This document shows positions 8,212 to 17,600 of a DNA stretch of 62,751 nt, one piece after another. The position numbers and the translations under genes were made by a program. The notes under the pieces were generated by a model. The model saw nothing but the letters and a program-made list of their open reading frames with translations, was not told the origin of the DNA and ran no database searches. This DNA is from Alicyclobacillus hesperidum (GTDB lineage: Bacteria; Bacillota; Bacilli; Alicyclobacillales; Alicyclobacillaceae): the NCBI RefSeq assembly GCF_900107035.1, contig NZ_FNOJ01000017.1, forward strand, positions 1-62,751. The letters are read 5' to 3'. Position 1 is the stretch's first letter. Each line of letters starts with the position of its first letter.

Positions 8212-8409
8212 TCATTCGACGTCATCCGGGATGCCGGCTGTCGCCTGCAAATTCCGTACGCGGCCCTCGTCTAGAAAGACGATGCCGTCACTGGTGCCGG
8301 CAAAGTAGACATCTCGGATCTGCTCGCGCGTCACGCGCAGACCTTCACCATCGTCGTGCAAACGATGGTCAACTTCCACCTCTGGCACATACGGCCTCTT
8401 CACAGGCAT
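8212..8409 (-). CDS. Small hypothetical protein, 65 residues
   Basis: An acidic, soluble protein of unknown family, with a stretch such as RVTREQIRDVYFAGTSDGIVFL followed by a short, acidic C-terminus (PDDVE). An intrinsic terminator follows 15 bases after the stop. The upstream leader on the minus strand carries a GGGGGATG-type ribosome site near the ATG. Like its neighbour at 7815-8036 it seems to be an independent unit. No function is proposed. Confidence 0.5.
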   Translation of the reverse strand: MPVKRPYVPEVEVDHRLHDDGEGLRVTREQIRDVYFAGTSDGIVFLDEGRVRNLQATAGIPDDVE

Positions 8410-8476
8410 CCCCCCGTCTACCGAATGTGATCGTCACACGTAGTGTAGCCGGGAACGGACAATCCATACCACAGGC

Positions 8477-9985
8477 TTATGCGACCTGCTTCTGCTGTTC
8501 CATCACCTTTTGGTGCGAAGGGAGGAACCACGAGACGACAAGCGTCAACAACCCGATACCGAACATCGTGATGAAAATATGATGTAAGGCGTGAGCGAGC
8601 ATTTGATCGACAAACGCCTTTAGGCCTGCCGAGAGGCCTGTCGCCGAACCGCCACCGCTGAGTTGGTTCAGAATACCCGTGAGCCGGCTTGAACTGAGCC
8701 CTGCTAACCCATTTGCATGTCGGGTGGCGTAATCTTGAACCCCTGCGTTAAAGAGTGCCCCGAAGACCGTGACCCCGATGGTTTGCCCGAGAGACCGCGA
8801 GAACTGGTTCGAACCAGTCGCCGCACCACGCATTTGCCACGGCACCGCCGATTGAATCATGACCGTCGTCGGAGTCGTCACGTAGCCCATACCAAGCCCC
8901 ATGACCACCATGATGCCGACAAAGAACCAATAGGGCGAGTGCAGCGCGACGGCCAACAACCAGAGCGTTGCACAGGCAACTAAAATGGCCCCAATGACCG
9001 TGGTCCGCTTTGCTCCCACCCGATACATGAAACGACCGGCGAACGTCGAGCCAAGCGGCCAGGCAATCGACATCGGCATCAGGGTGAGACCCGAGCTGGT
9101 TGCGCTGTGGCCAAGTATGGTCTGGATCCACATGGGCAGATAGACATTTGCGCCAATCAACACGAAACTCGAAAGAAAGCCAATCATGTTTGATACGGCA
9201 ATGACCGGGTTCGAAAACAGGCTCAGTGGCAACATCGGCTCTTTTGCCACCCGCTCGATCCAGACAAAACCTGCAAGAAAAACTGCAGCCGCGACAAACA
9301 GACCGATGATGGTACCGCTATCCCACGCGTATTGACTGCCACCATTCAACAGCGCGTACAGTAAAGCAGATACGCCGACGGTGAAGACGGCCGCCCCAAG
9401 ATAATCGATAGACTTGGCGTGCCGTTCAAACTTCTCATGCAAGAACAAGAGCACTAGGACAAACGACACAGCACCGACTGGCACGTTGATATAGAAGATC
9501 CAGCGCCAGCTGACGTGATCGACAAACAACCCGCCGACAAGAGGTCCGAGCAGCCCAGCCACACCCCATACGGAGCTGAATAACCCTTGCATACGTGCGC
9601 GCTGTTCGCCGGGAAAGAGGTCGCCGATGATGGTGAACGTGATAGGCATCACGGCGCCGGCGCCAATTCCTTGGAACGCGCGAAACCAGACCAATTCCGT
9701 CATGTTCTGTGAAGCACCGGAAAGCGCAGAACCGAGAACGAATAGAATAACACCAATGCTAAATATGACTTTCCGTCCAAAGAGATCGGCCAACTTGCCG
9801 TAAATGGGCGTCGTCACGCTGGTTGTCAAGGTATAAATGGCAAACACCCAACTATAAAGGCTAAGACCGTGCAATTCGCGCACGATGTGTGGCATCGCCG
9901 TACTGACGACCGTGACGTCGATAGCGACGAGGAACACGGCGACCAACATCGCAACCGTCACCATTTGGCGGTTTGTGTGTCGCAC
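8477..9985 (-). CDS. MFS drug/H+ antiporter, DHA2 (EmrB/QacA) family
   Basis: A 502-residue exporter with about 14 transmembrane helices, the usual size for DHA2 proton-driven multidrug efflux pumps. Signatures include FLVAIDVTVVSTAMPHIV in helix 1, the loop 2-3 motif GKLADLFGRK, and the antiporter motif near VWGVAGLLGPLVGG in helix 5. The C-terminal part ends with FLPSHQKVMEQQKQVA. A GAGGGAAAT-type ribosome site precedes the ATG. No regulator gene is adjacent. The substrate is unknown; a toxic organic compound or metabolite is the family norm. Confidence 0.9.
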   Translation of the reverse strand: MRHTNRQMVTVAMLVAVFLVAIDVTVVSTAMPHIVRELHGLSLYSWVFAIYTLTTSVTTPIYGKLADLFGRKVIFSIGVILFVLGSALSGASQNMTELVWFRAFQGIGAGAVMPITFTIIGDLFPGEQRARMQGLFSSVWGVAGLLGPLVGGLFVDHVSWRWIFYINVPVGAVSFVLVLLFLHEKFERHAKSIDYLGAAVFTVGVSALLYALLNGGSQYAWDSGTIIGLFVAAAVFLAGFVWIERVAKEPMLPLSLFSNPVIAVSNMIGFLSSFVLIGANVYLPMWIQTILGHSATSSGLTLMPMSIAWPLGSTFAGRFMYRVGAKRTTVIGAILVACATLWLLAVALHSPYWFFVGIMVVMGLGMGYVTTPTTVMIQSAVPWQMRGAATGSNQFSRSLGQTIGVTVFGALFNAGVQDYATRHANGLAGLSSSRLTGILNQLSGGGSATGLSAGLKAFVDQMLAHALHHIFITMFGIGLLTLVVSWFLPSHQKVMEQQKQVA

Positions 9986-10077
9986 TCGAGATTTCCCTCC
10001 TCAATTCATTCGTAAACAACTCGCCGCCTCACCATACCGGACTCCCTATACATTTTCAAGTGGTTTTTACAGCATCG

Positions 10078-10938
10078 TCAAACGTTTAGCTGTAGGTTGT
10101 CGATCAGTCGCGCCTTGCCGAAATACGCCGCCACCGCGAGCATGACATCGCCTTCGATCACGTCGATCGACTCCAAATCGGCAAGCGACACGACCTCGGC
10201 ATAATCAAGGCGGGCAATGGGATCTGCTGCAATGCGCTCACGCATGCCGGATGCAATGGCCTTGCCATCGCGGTTGCCATTCGCGATTTGCTCGCGCGCC
10301 CAGCTGAGAGTTCGATAAAGTATAGTCGCGTGATCGCGCTCCTCGGGAGAAAGGTAGACGTTGCGCGAACTTTTCGCTAGCCCGTCGGCCTCGCGTACCG
10401 TCGGCACGGAAACAATCTCGATGGGCATGTTCAAATCGGCGACCATGCGGCGGATAATGGCGAGTTGCTGGCCGTCTTTTTGGCCAAAACACGCCACATC
10501 CGGTGCCACGATATGAAATAGCTTCGAGACGACAGTCGCAACGCCAGCAAAATGGCCGGGACGTGTTTTCCCACATAGCTTTGCAGCCATATCTGGGAGC
10601 TGCACGGTCGTCGCCATCGGCCGCGGGTACATCTCGGCAACCTCCGGCGTGAACGCAACATCGCACTGACCGGTCTCGGCGAGTAAGCGCAGATCGCGGG
10701 CGAGATCGCGCGGATAGCTACTCAAATCTTCATTGGCACCAAACTGCAGCGGATTGACGAAGATACTGACGACGACAAAATCCGCCTCGCGGCTTGCGGC
10801 TTCGACCAACGCGAGATGGCCCTCGTGCAGATACCCCATCGTCGGCACGAGCGCGATCCGCTGGCCATTCGCTCTTGCCGCTGCGACCAGTTGGCGCAAG
10901 TCAAGAATGGTTTCGCATTGCCTAAACGACTTAGCCAC
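10078..10938 (-). CDS. panC: Pantothenate synthetase (pantoate-beta-alanine ligase)
   Basis: A 286-residue cytoplasmic enzyme joining pantoate and beta-alanine with ATP to give pantothenate. Diagnostic segments are VPTMGYLHEGHLALV (HxGH ATP-binding motif), VVSIFVNPLQFGANED, KLFHIVAPDVACFGQKDGQQL and SSRNVYLSPEER (KMSKS-like position). The start is GTG at 10938 after AAAGGGTGAG and overlaps the panB stop by 8 bp, so translation is coupled. It is the last gene of the DUF2520-panB-panC operon. Confidence 0.96.
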   Translation of the reverse strand: MAKSFRQCETILDLRQLVAAARANGQRIALVPTMGYLHEGHLALVEAASREADFVVVSIFVNPLQFGANEDLSSYPRDLARDLRLLAETGQCDVAFTPEVAEMYPRPMATTVQLPDMAAKLCGKTRPGHFAGVATVVSKLFHIVAPDVACFGQKDGQQLAIIRRMVADLNMPIEIVSVPTVREADGLAKSSRNVYLSPEERDHATILYRTLSWAREQIANGNRDGKAIASGMRERIAADPIARLDYAEVVSLADLESIDVIEGDVMLAVAAYFGKARLIDNLQLNV

Positions 10939-11800
10939 GACGCTCACCCTTTCTTTGCAACAAATCCTGAAACGCCTCTTGTTCGCTGGCCTGTAGATGA
11001 ACCGTCTGCTCTTCACCTGGGAAGGCACCGCTCTTTACCTCATCAACGTACTGCCGCGCAGCCGTTACGATGGTCTCGGCAATGGAAGCATACCGCTTGT
11101 TGTGCTTGGGGATGTACCCTGACGTGTACCCGATGAAATCGTGGAAGACGAGCACCTGACCGTCGCACTGAGGCCCAGCGCCGATCCCGATGGTGGGAAT
11201 CGCGAGCTGCTCGGTCACAGCAGCGGCCACTTCCGCAGGTACAGCCTCAAGGACGATGGCAAACGCCCCTGCTTCCTCAATCGCCTTAGCGTCCTCGATC
11301 ATGCGCATGGCTGCATCCGCCGTTTTTCCTTGCACCGCAAAGCCGCCAAAGGCATGCACAGACTGCGGCGTGAGTCCGATATGCCCCATCACCGGTATGC
11401 CTGCCTGAACGAGTCGGGAAACGGTCGGCGCCAGTTCCTTGCCACCTTCCAGTTTTAAACCGTGCACGCCACCTTCCTGCATCATGCGTGCGGCACTGCG
11501 CATGGCATCTTCCGGCGTCACCTGATACGTTAAGAAGGGCAAATCGGCGACGACCATCGCCCCATTCGTCGCGCCACGCGATACCATGCTGGCATGATAG
11601 ATCATCTGATCCAGTGTCACCGGAACGGTCGTCGTTTGGCCTTGCACGACCATACCAAGCGAATCGCCAATCAACAATATATGCACGCCTGCCTCCGACA
11701 AGAGACGCGCCGTGGGATAGTCGTACGCCGTCATCATGGCAATCTTTTCGCCAGCTTGCTTCATCTTGGCGAGTGTTCGCACGGTTACGTTCTTTGCCAA
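10931..11800 (-). CDS. panB: 3-methyl-2-oxobutanoate hydroxymethyltransferase (ketopantoate synthase)
   Basis: A 289-residue TIM-barrel enzyme that adds the hydroxymethyl group from methylene-tetrahydrofolate to ketoisovalerate. Family motifs include MMTAYDYPTARLLSEAG, LLIGDSLGMVVQG (metal-binding Asp), GGVHGLKLEGG and IGIGAGPQCDGQVLVFHD. I chose the TTG at 11800: it follows GGGGGAG at a 6-base gap and gives the normal N-terminus, one base after the stop of the upstream gene. It overlaps panC by 8 bp. Confidence 0.96.
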   Translation of the reverse strand: MAKNVTVRTLAKMKQAGEKIAMMTAYDYPTARLLSEAGVHILLIGDSLGMVVQGQTTTVPVTLDQMIYHASMVSRGATNGAMVVADLPFLTYQVTPEDAMRSAARMMQEGGVHGLKLEGGKELAPTVSRLVQAGIPVMGHIGLTPQSVHAFGGFAVQGKTADAAMRMIEDAKAIEEAGAFAIVLEAVPAEVAAAVTEQLAIPTIGIGAGPQCDGQVLVFHDFIGYTSGYIPKHNKRYASIAETIVTAARQYVDEVKSGAFPGEEQTVHLQASEQEAFQDLLQRKGERRG

Positions 11801-11801
11801 T

Positions 11802-12734
11802 TTATTCTCCCCCTGTTTCCGATCCAAGCCATCGTTCCAACTCATCAACTTGATTCATGCCAATACTGCCTTTCGCGAGCGCAATCGGCACTGTTGCCCG
11901 CGCCAGTGCGAGATAGACATCGCGCGCGGCCGAATCGTCCGCAAGCGCGTCCAGATGTTTCACAACGGTCGCCGTATCCCCCCGCTCAATGGGGCCTGTC
12001 AGGGCCTGCGGAATTCCCAGGCGCTCGACATTGTCAATGGTGCCCCGAACCAACGGTAAGAGACTACGTACGCCATCCGGCAACGGAGCTAGCCGCGCCG
12101 CCGTCCCCAGCAACGCTACCAGAGCGTTTGAGGCCAGAACCGCCGCTGCATGATAAGCCGCCTTGTCCGCCGCGGACAACGCAAAGGGATGGCATCCCCA
12201 CCGCTGCGCCCACATAAAGGCCAGACGCACCACTTCAGGATGGCCTTCCACCGCGATCGCGATATCTGACAATGCCCTTGCTCCTAAGGCAACGTCGGCA
12301 AATGCCTGTAGTGGATGGACACTGCCCACGTAGGCGCCGCAATTGGCTGCCGCGCTGAGGGCATGGCTCGTCAAGGCACCGGAAGTATGTATCACCATTT
12401 GGCCGGGGCGCAGCATGTCGAGTTCACACAGCCGCATGGCAACGTTGGCAATCGCCCGATCTGGCACTGTAAGCCATACCACATCCGCACGACGAACCAT
12501 TTGCACAGCGGTGTGCCACGACATGACCGGCACACCTGTCATCCGCTCAAATTCGGAGGCGCGCTTGCTGCCTGTATCCTTCTCCAGGGCACACTCGACA
12601 TGCGCACCCATATCGCGACAGGCACAGGCCACGGCTGTTCCAACGCGGCCAGGGCCTACGATTACCATTCTTAGAGATATCGGATTTCTCTCGTCATGGT
12701 CTGCCAATTCGCGTTCGACTCCCTGTTCAGACAT
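11802..12734 (-). CDS. Rossmann-fold/DUF2520 protein, candidate ketopantoate reductase
   Basis: A protein of about 310 residues. An N-terminal NAD(P)-binding Rossmann domain (MVIVGPGRVGTAVACACRD) is followed by VIHTSGALTSHAL, GSVHPLQAFAD and the helical DUF2520 region (KAAYHAAAVLASNALVALLG). This architecture resembles 6-phosphogluconate-dehydrogenase-like reductases. It is one base from panB in a pantothenate operon that lacks panE, so it probably makes pantoate from ketopantoate. To my recollection the PanG-type reductase described in Francisella belongs to a similar family. The start is uncertain; 12734 is one candidate, and the first glycine-rich strand begins about 20 residues later. Confidence 0.75.
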   Translation of the reverse strand: MSEQGVERELADHDERNPISLRMVIVGPGRVGTAVACACRDMGAHVECALEKDTGSKRASEFERMTGVPVMSWHTAVQMVRRADVVWLTVPDRAIANVAMRLCELDMLRPGQMVIHTSGALTSHALSAAANCGAYVGSVHPLQAFADVALGARALSDIAIAVEGHPEVVRLAFMWAQRWGCHPFALSAADKAAYHAAAVLASNALVALLGTAARLAPLPDGVRSLLPLVRGTIDNVERLGIPQALTGPIERGDTATVVKHLDALADDSAARDVYLALARATVPIALAKGSIGMNQVDELERWLGSETGGE

Positions 12735-12934
12735 CTGATCCGCAACCAATTGTACCAATCTTCCATGACAATGTGGAACGCCAGTCGACCTGCACTGGGG
12801 TATAGGTGACCGTTGCCTGTGGCAAACCAGATCTTGCGGAAAGTTGTCGGATAGACACGCCGCCGAGCAGGCCACCCAGCGGATCGAGGAACCAATTTGA
12901 AACCCAGACCGTCAACCACAATGGGGGAATTGAT

Positions 12935-13288
12935 ATGGAAAAATGGCTGCAATCTTCTGTCGCCGTGCCCAGGTATGCGCGTATTTGTGGGCTTATTGCC
13001 CTCTCCATCGCCATCCTGTGCGCGGTCACGCCGACATTTGGTGTGCTGCGACTCGAACCCGCCGCAGTCGTGCTCGGCGCCATCGCCTTGTTTGGCGGTT
13101 TTCGCGGTGTCGGCGCAGGCATCCTTGTCATGTGCGCGATGGATCTCATTCTCAGCCCTGCGTTCTGGACCAATGTTACCTGGGCGACGAGCCCCTACTC
13201 CGTCGTCGATCATTCGCTGGCATACTTTGACGTGGTAGGGATTATCGCCATGTCTGCACTGCTCTTCAAGCGACAGGATCGCAGATAG
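12935..13288 (+). CDS. Small membrane protein, unknown function
   Basis: A protein of about 117 residues with three to four hydrophobic segments (for example YARICGLIALSIAILCAV and AAVVLGAIALFGGF) and a short basic C-terminus (KRQDRR). GGGGGA lies 8 bases before the ATG at 12935; longer upstream in-frame sequence is Pro/Ser-rich and unlikely to be coding. It stands 28 bases before an MFS gene on the same strand and is probably co-transcribed with it. I do not recognise the family. Confidence 0.65.
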   Translation: MEKWLQSSVAVPRYARICGLIALSIAILCAVTPTFGVLRLEPAAVVLGAIALFGGFRGVGAGILVMCAMDLILSPAFWTNVTWATSPYSVVDHSLAYFDVVGIIAMSALLFKRQDRR

Positions 13289-13316
13289 CGCGCGTGCCGC
13301 AGAGAGGTGGCTTGCT

Positions 13317-14525
13317 ATGCGCAAAAACACGCGCTGGGATGTCGCAAGCGTGGCGACCATCCCGCTGATCATAACGCTTGGCAATTCGATGATGATCCCG
13401 GTGCTCCCCATCATGCAACGCAAACTTCACATCACGGCGTTTCAAAGTAGCTTGGTGATCACGGCCTATTCGCTCATCGCCATCGTTCTAATCCCGGTGG
13501 CTGGTTTCGTATCTGACCGGATTGGACGGAAACGTGTCATCTTGCCTTCCTTTGCGATCACGGCCGTGGGCGGACTGGTTGCCGGTATGGGGGCAAGCCC
13601 GTTCCATAGCTATGCCTTGGTATTAGCTGGGCGCTTTCTGCAAGGGGCTGGCTCAGCAGGCGCCATGCCAATTGCAATGCCACTCGTTGGCGATATACTC
13701 AAGCGCGATGAAGAGATCAGCAAGGCGTTGGGTACCATTGAAACAGCCAACACATTTGGCAAGGTGCTTAGTCCAATTCTCGGCGCGGTATTGGCGGCAT
13801 GGGCATTTTATCTTCCTTTTTACGCCATACCCCTACTATGTGTCGCTTCGGCGGCCATGATTATGATCTTTGTACGCGTACCCAAGCGTGACAAGTCCAA
13901 CTCGCATCGGCCTACCAGCCTGCCGATGCTTTTGGCTTTGCTGCGCCATCACCTGCGCTGGTTGGCGGCAGTCTTCCTTGTGGGTGCCACGGCGATGTTT
14001 GTATTGTTCGGCACGCTCGTGTACTTTTCTGATCGCTTGGAATCTGACTGGAATGCAAATGGCATTTCGAAGGGAGCCCTTCTTGCGATTCCTCTCTGTT
14101 GCCTGTGCCTCGCGTCATATGGCGCCGGACGTATCATCGGCAAAAACAAACGACGCATGAAATACATGGTGGCCGGCAGTTGCCTCCTGGCCGGCATCGG
14201 CTCAGCCGTAGCCGCACTCGTATTCGTTACCGAGTGGCTGATGATAGCCGTTTGTATCATCGGGATCGGCATTGGCGGCGCGTTGCCAGCCGTCGATGCA
14301 CTCATTACAGAAAGCATGCAGAAAGAACAACGTGGTTCCATCACGTCGGTTTACACGAGCACTCGCTTCATCGGCGTGGCTGCAGGTCCGCCCGTGGTGT
14401 CTTTACTCTCATCCCGCGGACAGCCTAGCGTCTTCTGGCTGATGGCGCTGGCATGTGGATTGCCAGCTCTCTACAGTTTGTGGGCGATTCAAGCTGGCAC
14501 CCGTGGTGGCAAGAGGGAAATATAA
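13317..14525 (+). CDS. MFS transporter, 12-helix DHA1-like exporter
   Basis: A 402-residue membrane transporter. Helix 1 carries TLGNSMMIPVLPIM, the loop 2-3 motif is GFVSDRIGRKRVIL, and helix 4-5 features RFLQGAGSAGAMPIAMPLVGD. GSITSVYTSTRFIGVAAGPPVV marks helix 11, as in Bacillus-type drug exporters. The ATG has GAGAGGTGG at a good distance. It is probably in one unit with the small membrane protein 28 bases upstream. The substrate is unknown. Confidence 0.88.
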   Translation: MRKNTRWDVASVATIPLIITLGNSMMIPVLPIMQRKLHITAFQSSLVITAYSLIAIVLIPVAGFVSDRIGRKRVILPSFAITAVGGLVAGMGASPFHSYALVLAGRFLQGAGSAGAMPIAMPLVGDILKRDEEISKALGTIETANTFGKVLSPILGAVLAAWAFYLPFYAIPLLCVASAAMIMIFVRVPKRDKSNSHRPTSLPMLLALLRHHLRWLAAVFLVGATAMFVLFGTLVYFSDRLESDWNANGISKGALLAIPLCCLCLASYGAGRIIGKNKRRMKYMVAGSCLLAGIGSAVAALVFVTEWLMIAVCIIGIGIGGALPAVDALITESMQKEQRGSITSVYTSTRFIGVAAGPPVVSLLSSRGQPSVFWLMALACGLPALYSLWAIQAGTRGGKREI

Positions 14526-14606
14526 GGAGGCCTCTGCGTCAAGCGGCTGGGGCAAATAGTCTAACGGGCGTGCCTTGGCTGCATGTCCGGTAGGTGAGGG
14601 GGCGGG

Positions 14607-17600
14607 TCAGTCCCCCGCCCGGACGTAGTTAACGCCTTCTAGACGTACGCGGCCACTGTTCTGCAGCGACGCAAACACGCGCGATAAGATATCTCGCATG
14701 TCCTGCGTGACTCGCGAAAAGCCAAGTGCACGCCCCGTATCAACAATCAGACTCTCCTCCGAGTAGCCGTAGGCGCGATCGATGAGTGCCATCATGACCG
14801 CCGCAATCTCGCTCTGTGCGATATACTCCATCTGCTTCTCGTAAGTGGGAACATCTGCTCGCGAGCGGATTGGCATCGTATCTAGACTCGGGCTCAGCAG
14901 GATGTCACCATCCATCTTCACAAGCTGTTGACTTACCGCGTACCGCACAGCATTGCCATAGGTCGCCCGGATGCGTTTGCCGATCCGCTTGATCCCACAC
15001 GCGTCGGCGATTCGCCGCACCACCACTTCCACATGAACTGGACTTTCAATTTCGACAACCTGAGCGATCCAGTTTGCCCACTGACCGATGGCCACTTCGT
15101 GCAACTCGACGCCTAAAGGCGGAATATGAAGCGTTGCAGCCACGTAAGGCTCCGTCACCGCGCCCGCAGCTGAGGCTTGGATCTCCTGCACGGCTTCTGA
15201 GTGACGCGGGCGAGACGTCGCCATAGCGTCCGCGCTTGACGCTTCTTCAGCCAGCGTACTAGACTCAACAAATCCTGTGTTGGCGCGCTTGGGCCGCTCT
15301 GTTTGCTCCAAACTTTCCCGTTTCGCCCGAACCTTCGCCTCCTCAATCGCAGCGACGAGTTTGGCGAGCGCCTTCTTGCGATCTCGAAACCAATCTGTGC
15401 TCCAGATTCGATGCAACGTCCAGCCGAGCCCCTCCAGCACCTGTTGCCGCAGCCGATCGCGGTCGCGCGCGCTGCGCGAGCTGTGATACGTCGCTCCATC
15501 GCATTCGATCCCGATTAGGTAGCGACCGGGAGCATCGGGATCGACCACCGCAAGGTCGATAAAGAACCCGGCGGATCCAACCTGCACGTCAACCTGGTAA
15601 CCGAGCCGCACGAGTTCGTCGCGCACCGCCTCTTCAAACGGAGAGTCTGCCTCGCGCCCTGTGCTGTGCGGCAGGTCTAACTTCCCTGTCTCACAGTAAC
15701 GCAGGAATGCCTTGAACACGCGGCTGCCTTCACCTTTCGCCCGATGCAAATCGATGTCTTCGGAGCGCAGATTCGTGAACACCTCGCAGCGCACGCGCGC
15801 ACGCGTGATGAGCACGTTGAGCCGTCGCTCGCCGCCAGCTTTTCCAAGCGGGCCAAAGGTCATCGCCAGATATCCATCCTTGTCGCGGCCATAGCCGACG
15901 CTGACGAAGATGACATCGCGCTCGTCACCTTGCACAGTTTCAAGGTTCTTCACAAAGAACGGCTCATCAGACGCCGCAAAGAACGGCTCACAGGACGGAT
16001 TCGCCCGGCGTAAGCGATCGACCTCGTCTTCAATAGCCTCCGCCTGCGTGCTGCTAAGCGCCACGACGCCAAGCGTTTCGTCGGTATCTCCATTTACGAA
16101 GGCGCGCGCGTGCTCCATGACAGCCTGCGCGACTGCCCGCGCCTCGAGGCGGTTCGTGCGGGATTTACCGCGGTCATATGCGGTATCTTCGAGCCGGTGC
16201 AATACCAAACCCTTTGTGGTCGACTTCCGTTCAGGACTCGGGAACAGGATGAGCCGCCCATCATAAAACTCCGCGTTCGACAAGGCGATGAGCGATTCGT
16301 GCCGACTGCGGTAGTGCCAGCGCAGCATCCGCTCCGGCATGCCCTGACTGACGCAGAGGCTGAGGATACTTTCCATGTCGCTCGTGTGCACATCTGTGTC
16401 CTCAGGATCTTCCTCGTCGTCCACCGCCGCGTCGAAGAAGTTGGTCGGCGGTAACTGCTTGCTGTCACCAACCACGACCAACTGCCGCCCACGTATGATG
16501 GCACCAAGTGCATCCACTGGCTGCACCTGGCTCGCCTCGTCGAATACGACGAGGTCAAAGTGGAGACTGCCAGGTGGAAAGAAAGTCGCGACCGACATTG
16601 GACTCGCCATAAACACCGGCTTTAGCGCCTGAATGGCGTGACCCGTCCTAGCAAGCAATTGGCGGATTGCCATATGCCTACCCTTCTTCTGCATCTCGCG
16701 GCGCAAGAGACCTAGTTCACCGCCACTCGATTCGCGCGAAGGGATACGCTGCAGATGCGCAGCGGCTGCTAGTTTCTGCGTAATCCTCGTCATCTCCTCG
16801 TCGAGCGCGCGAAACCGCTCGACCGTACCCCACTGCGCGTTGCCCGCAAACTCCGCGATGGTCGGATGCTGTTTGAACACCACTTGCAGTAACGCTTCGT
16901 ACCAACGGTACGTCACCGCATCGACGAGGCTGTCTCCAGCATACCGCCACGAAGCGGCGGCGTGAACGACCGAACCTAGGCCCACCTTATCACAGCGCCG
17001 CGTGAACAAGTTCCATCGGACGATCCCGGACAGAGTATCCAACTCACCCTGCCACCGGCGCAGTTGCTCGTCGTCTGCAGCAATAGAATCCGTCAAACCA
17101 GCAGTTTCCGATCCGCCATTCAATCCGTTCGTTGTAGTCTCACCGCGCTCAACGTCTGTTCGTCGATACTGCAGCTTCTCGACGGCCACCCGCACCGTTG
17201 AACGCGCCTCTGCGACTGCTGGTTCGAGTATCGCCAACGTGCCAGTCGCGGCTTCGCGAATGTCCGGGCGTACCAGCAGGTCAACTACCCACCCGGGGAT
17301 TTCTCCTCGCATACACAGTTGCTGCAAATTGACCATCCACCCGACGATCTCTGCACACATTTTCCAGTCCGTGTCGACGCCGCGCCACTTGCCTCCCAGC
17401 AACTTTGCCAACGTCACCTCGTGCTGCATCACACGCTCCTGCGTCTGCTGGACGTAAATCACGTCGTTCAGCCACGCCAACATCTCGGCTTCCGACTGCT
17501 TTTGCGGCGAACGCAAGCAGGCCATCGCTTGTGCTCGCGCGCTCTTGTACTCCCCCGACATCCGCCCGAAGAACGACTGGTGCGCTAAGATACGTGTCCG

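Noticed and set aside
8043-8225. A 60-codon frame overlapping the end of the small gene at 8212
   Set aside because: It begins inside the previous stop region, covers the terminator hairpin and has no protein-like pattern.
14600-14620. GC-rich hairpin GGGCGGG/CCCGCCC at the end of the helicase gene
   Set aside because: It overlaps the stop codon and has no T tract, so I did not call it a terminator.
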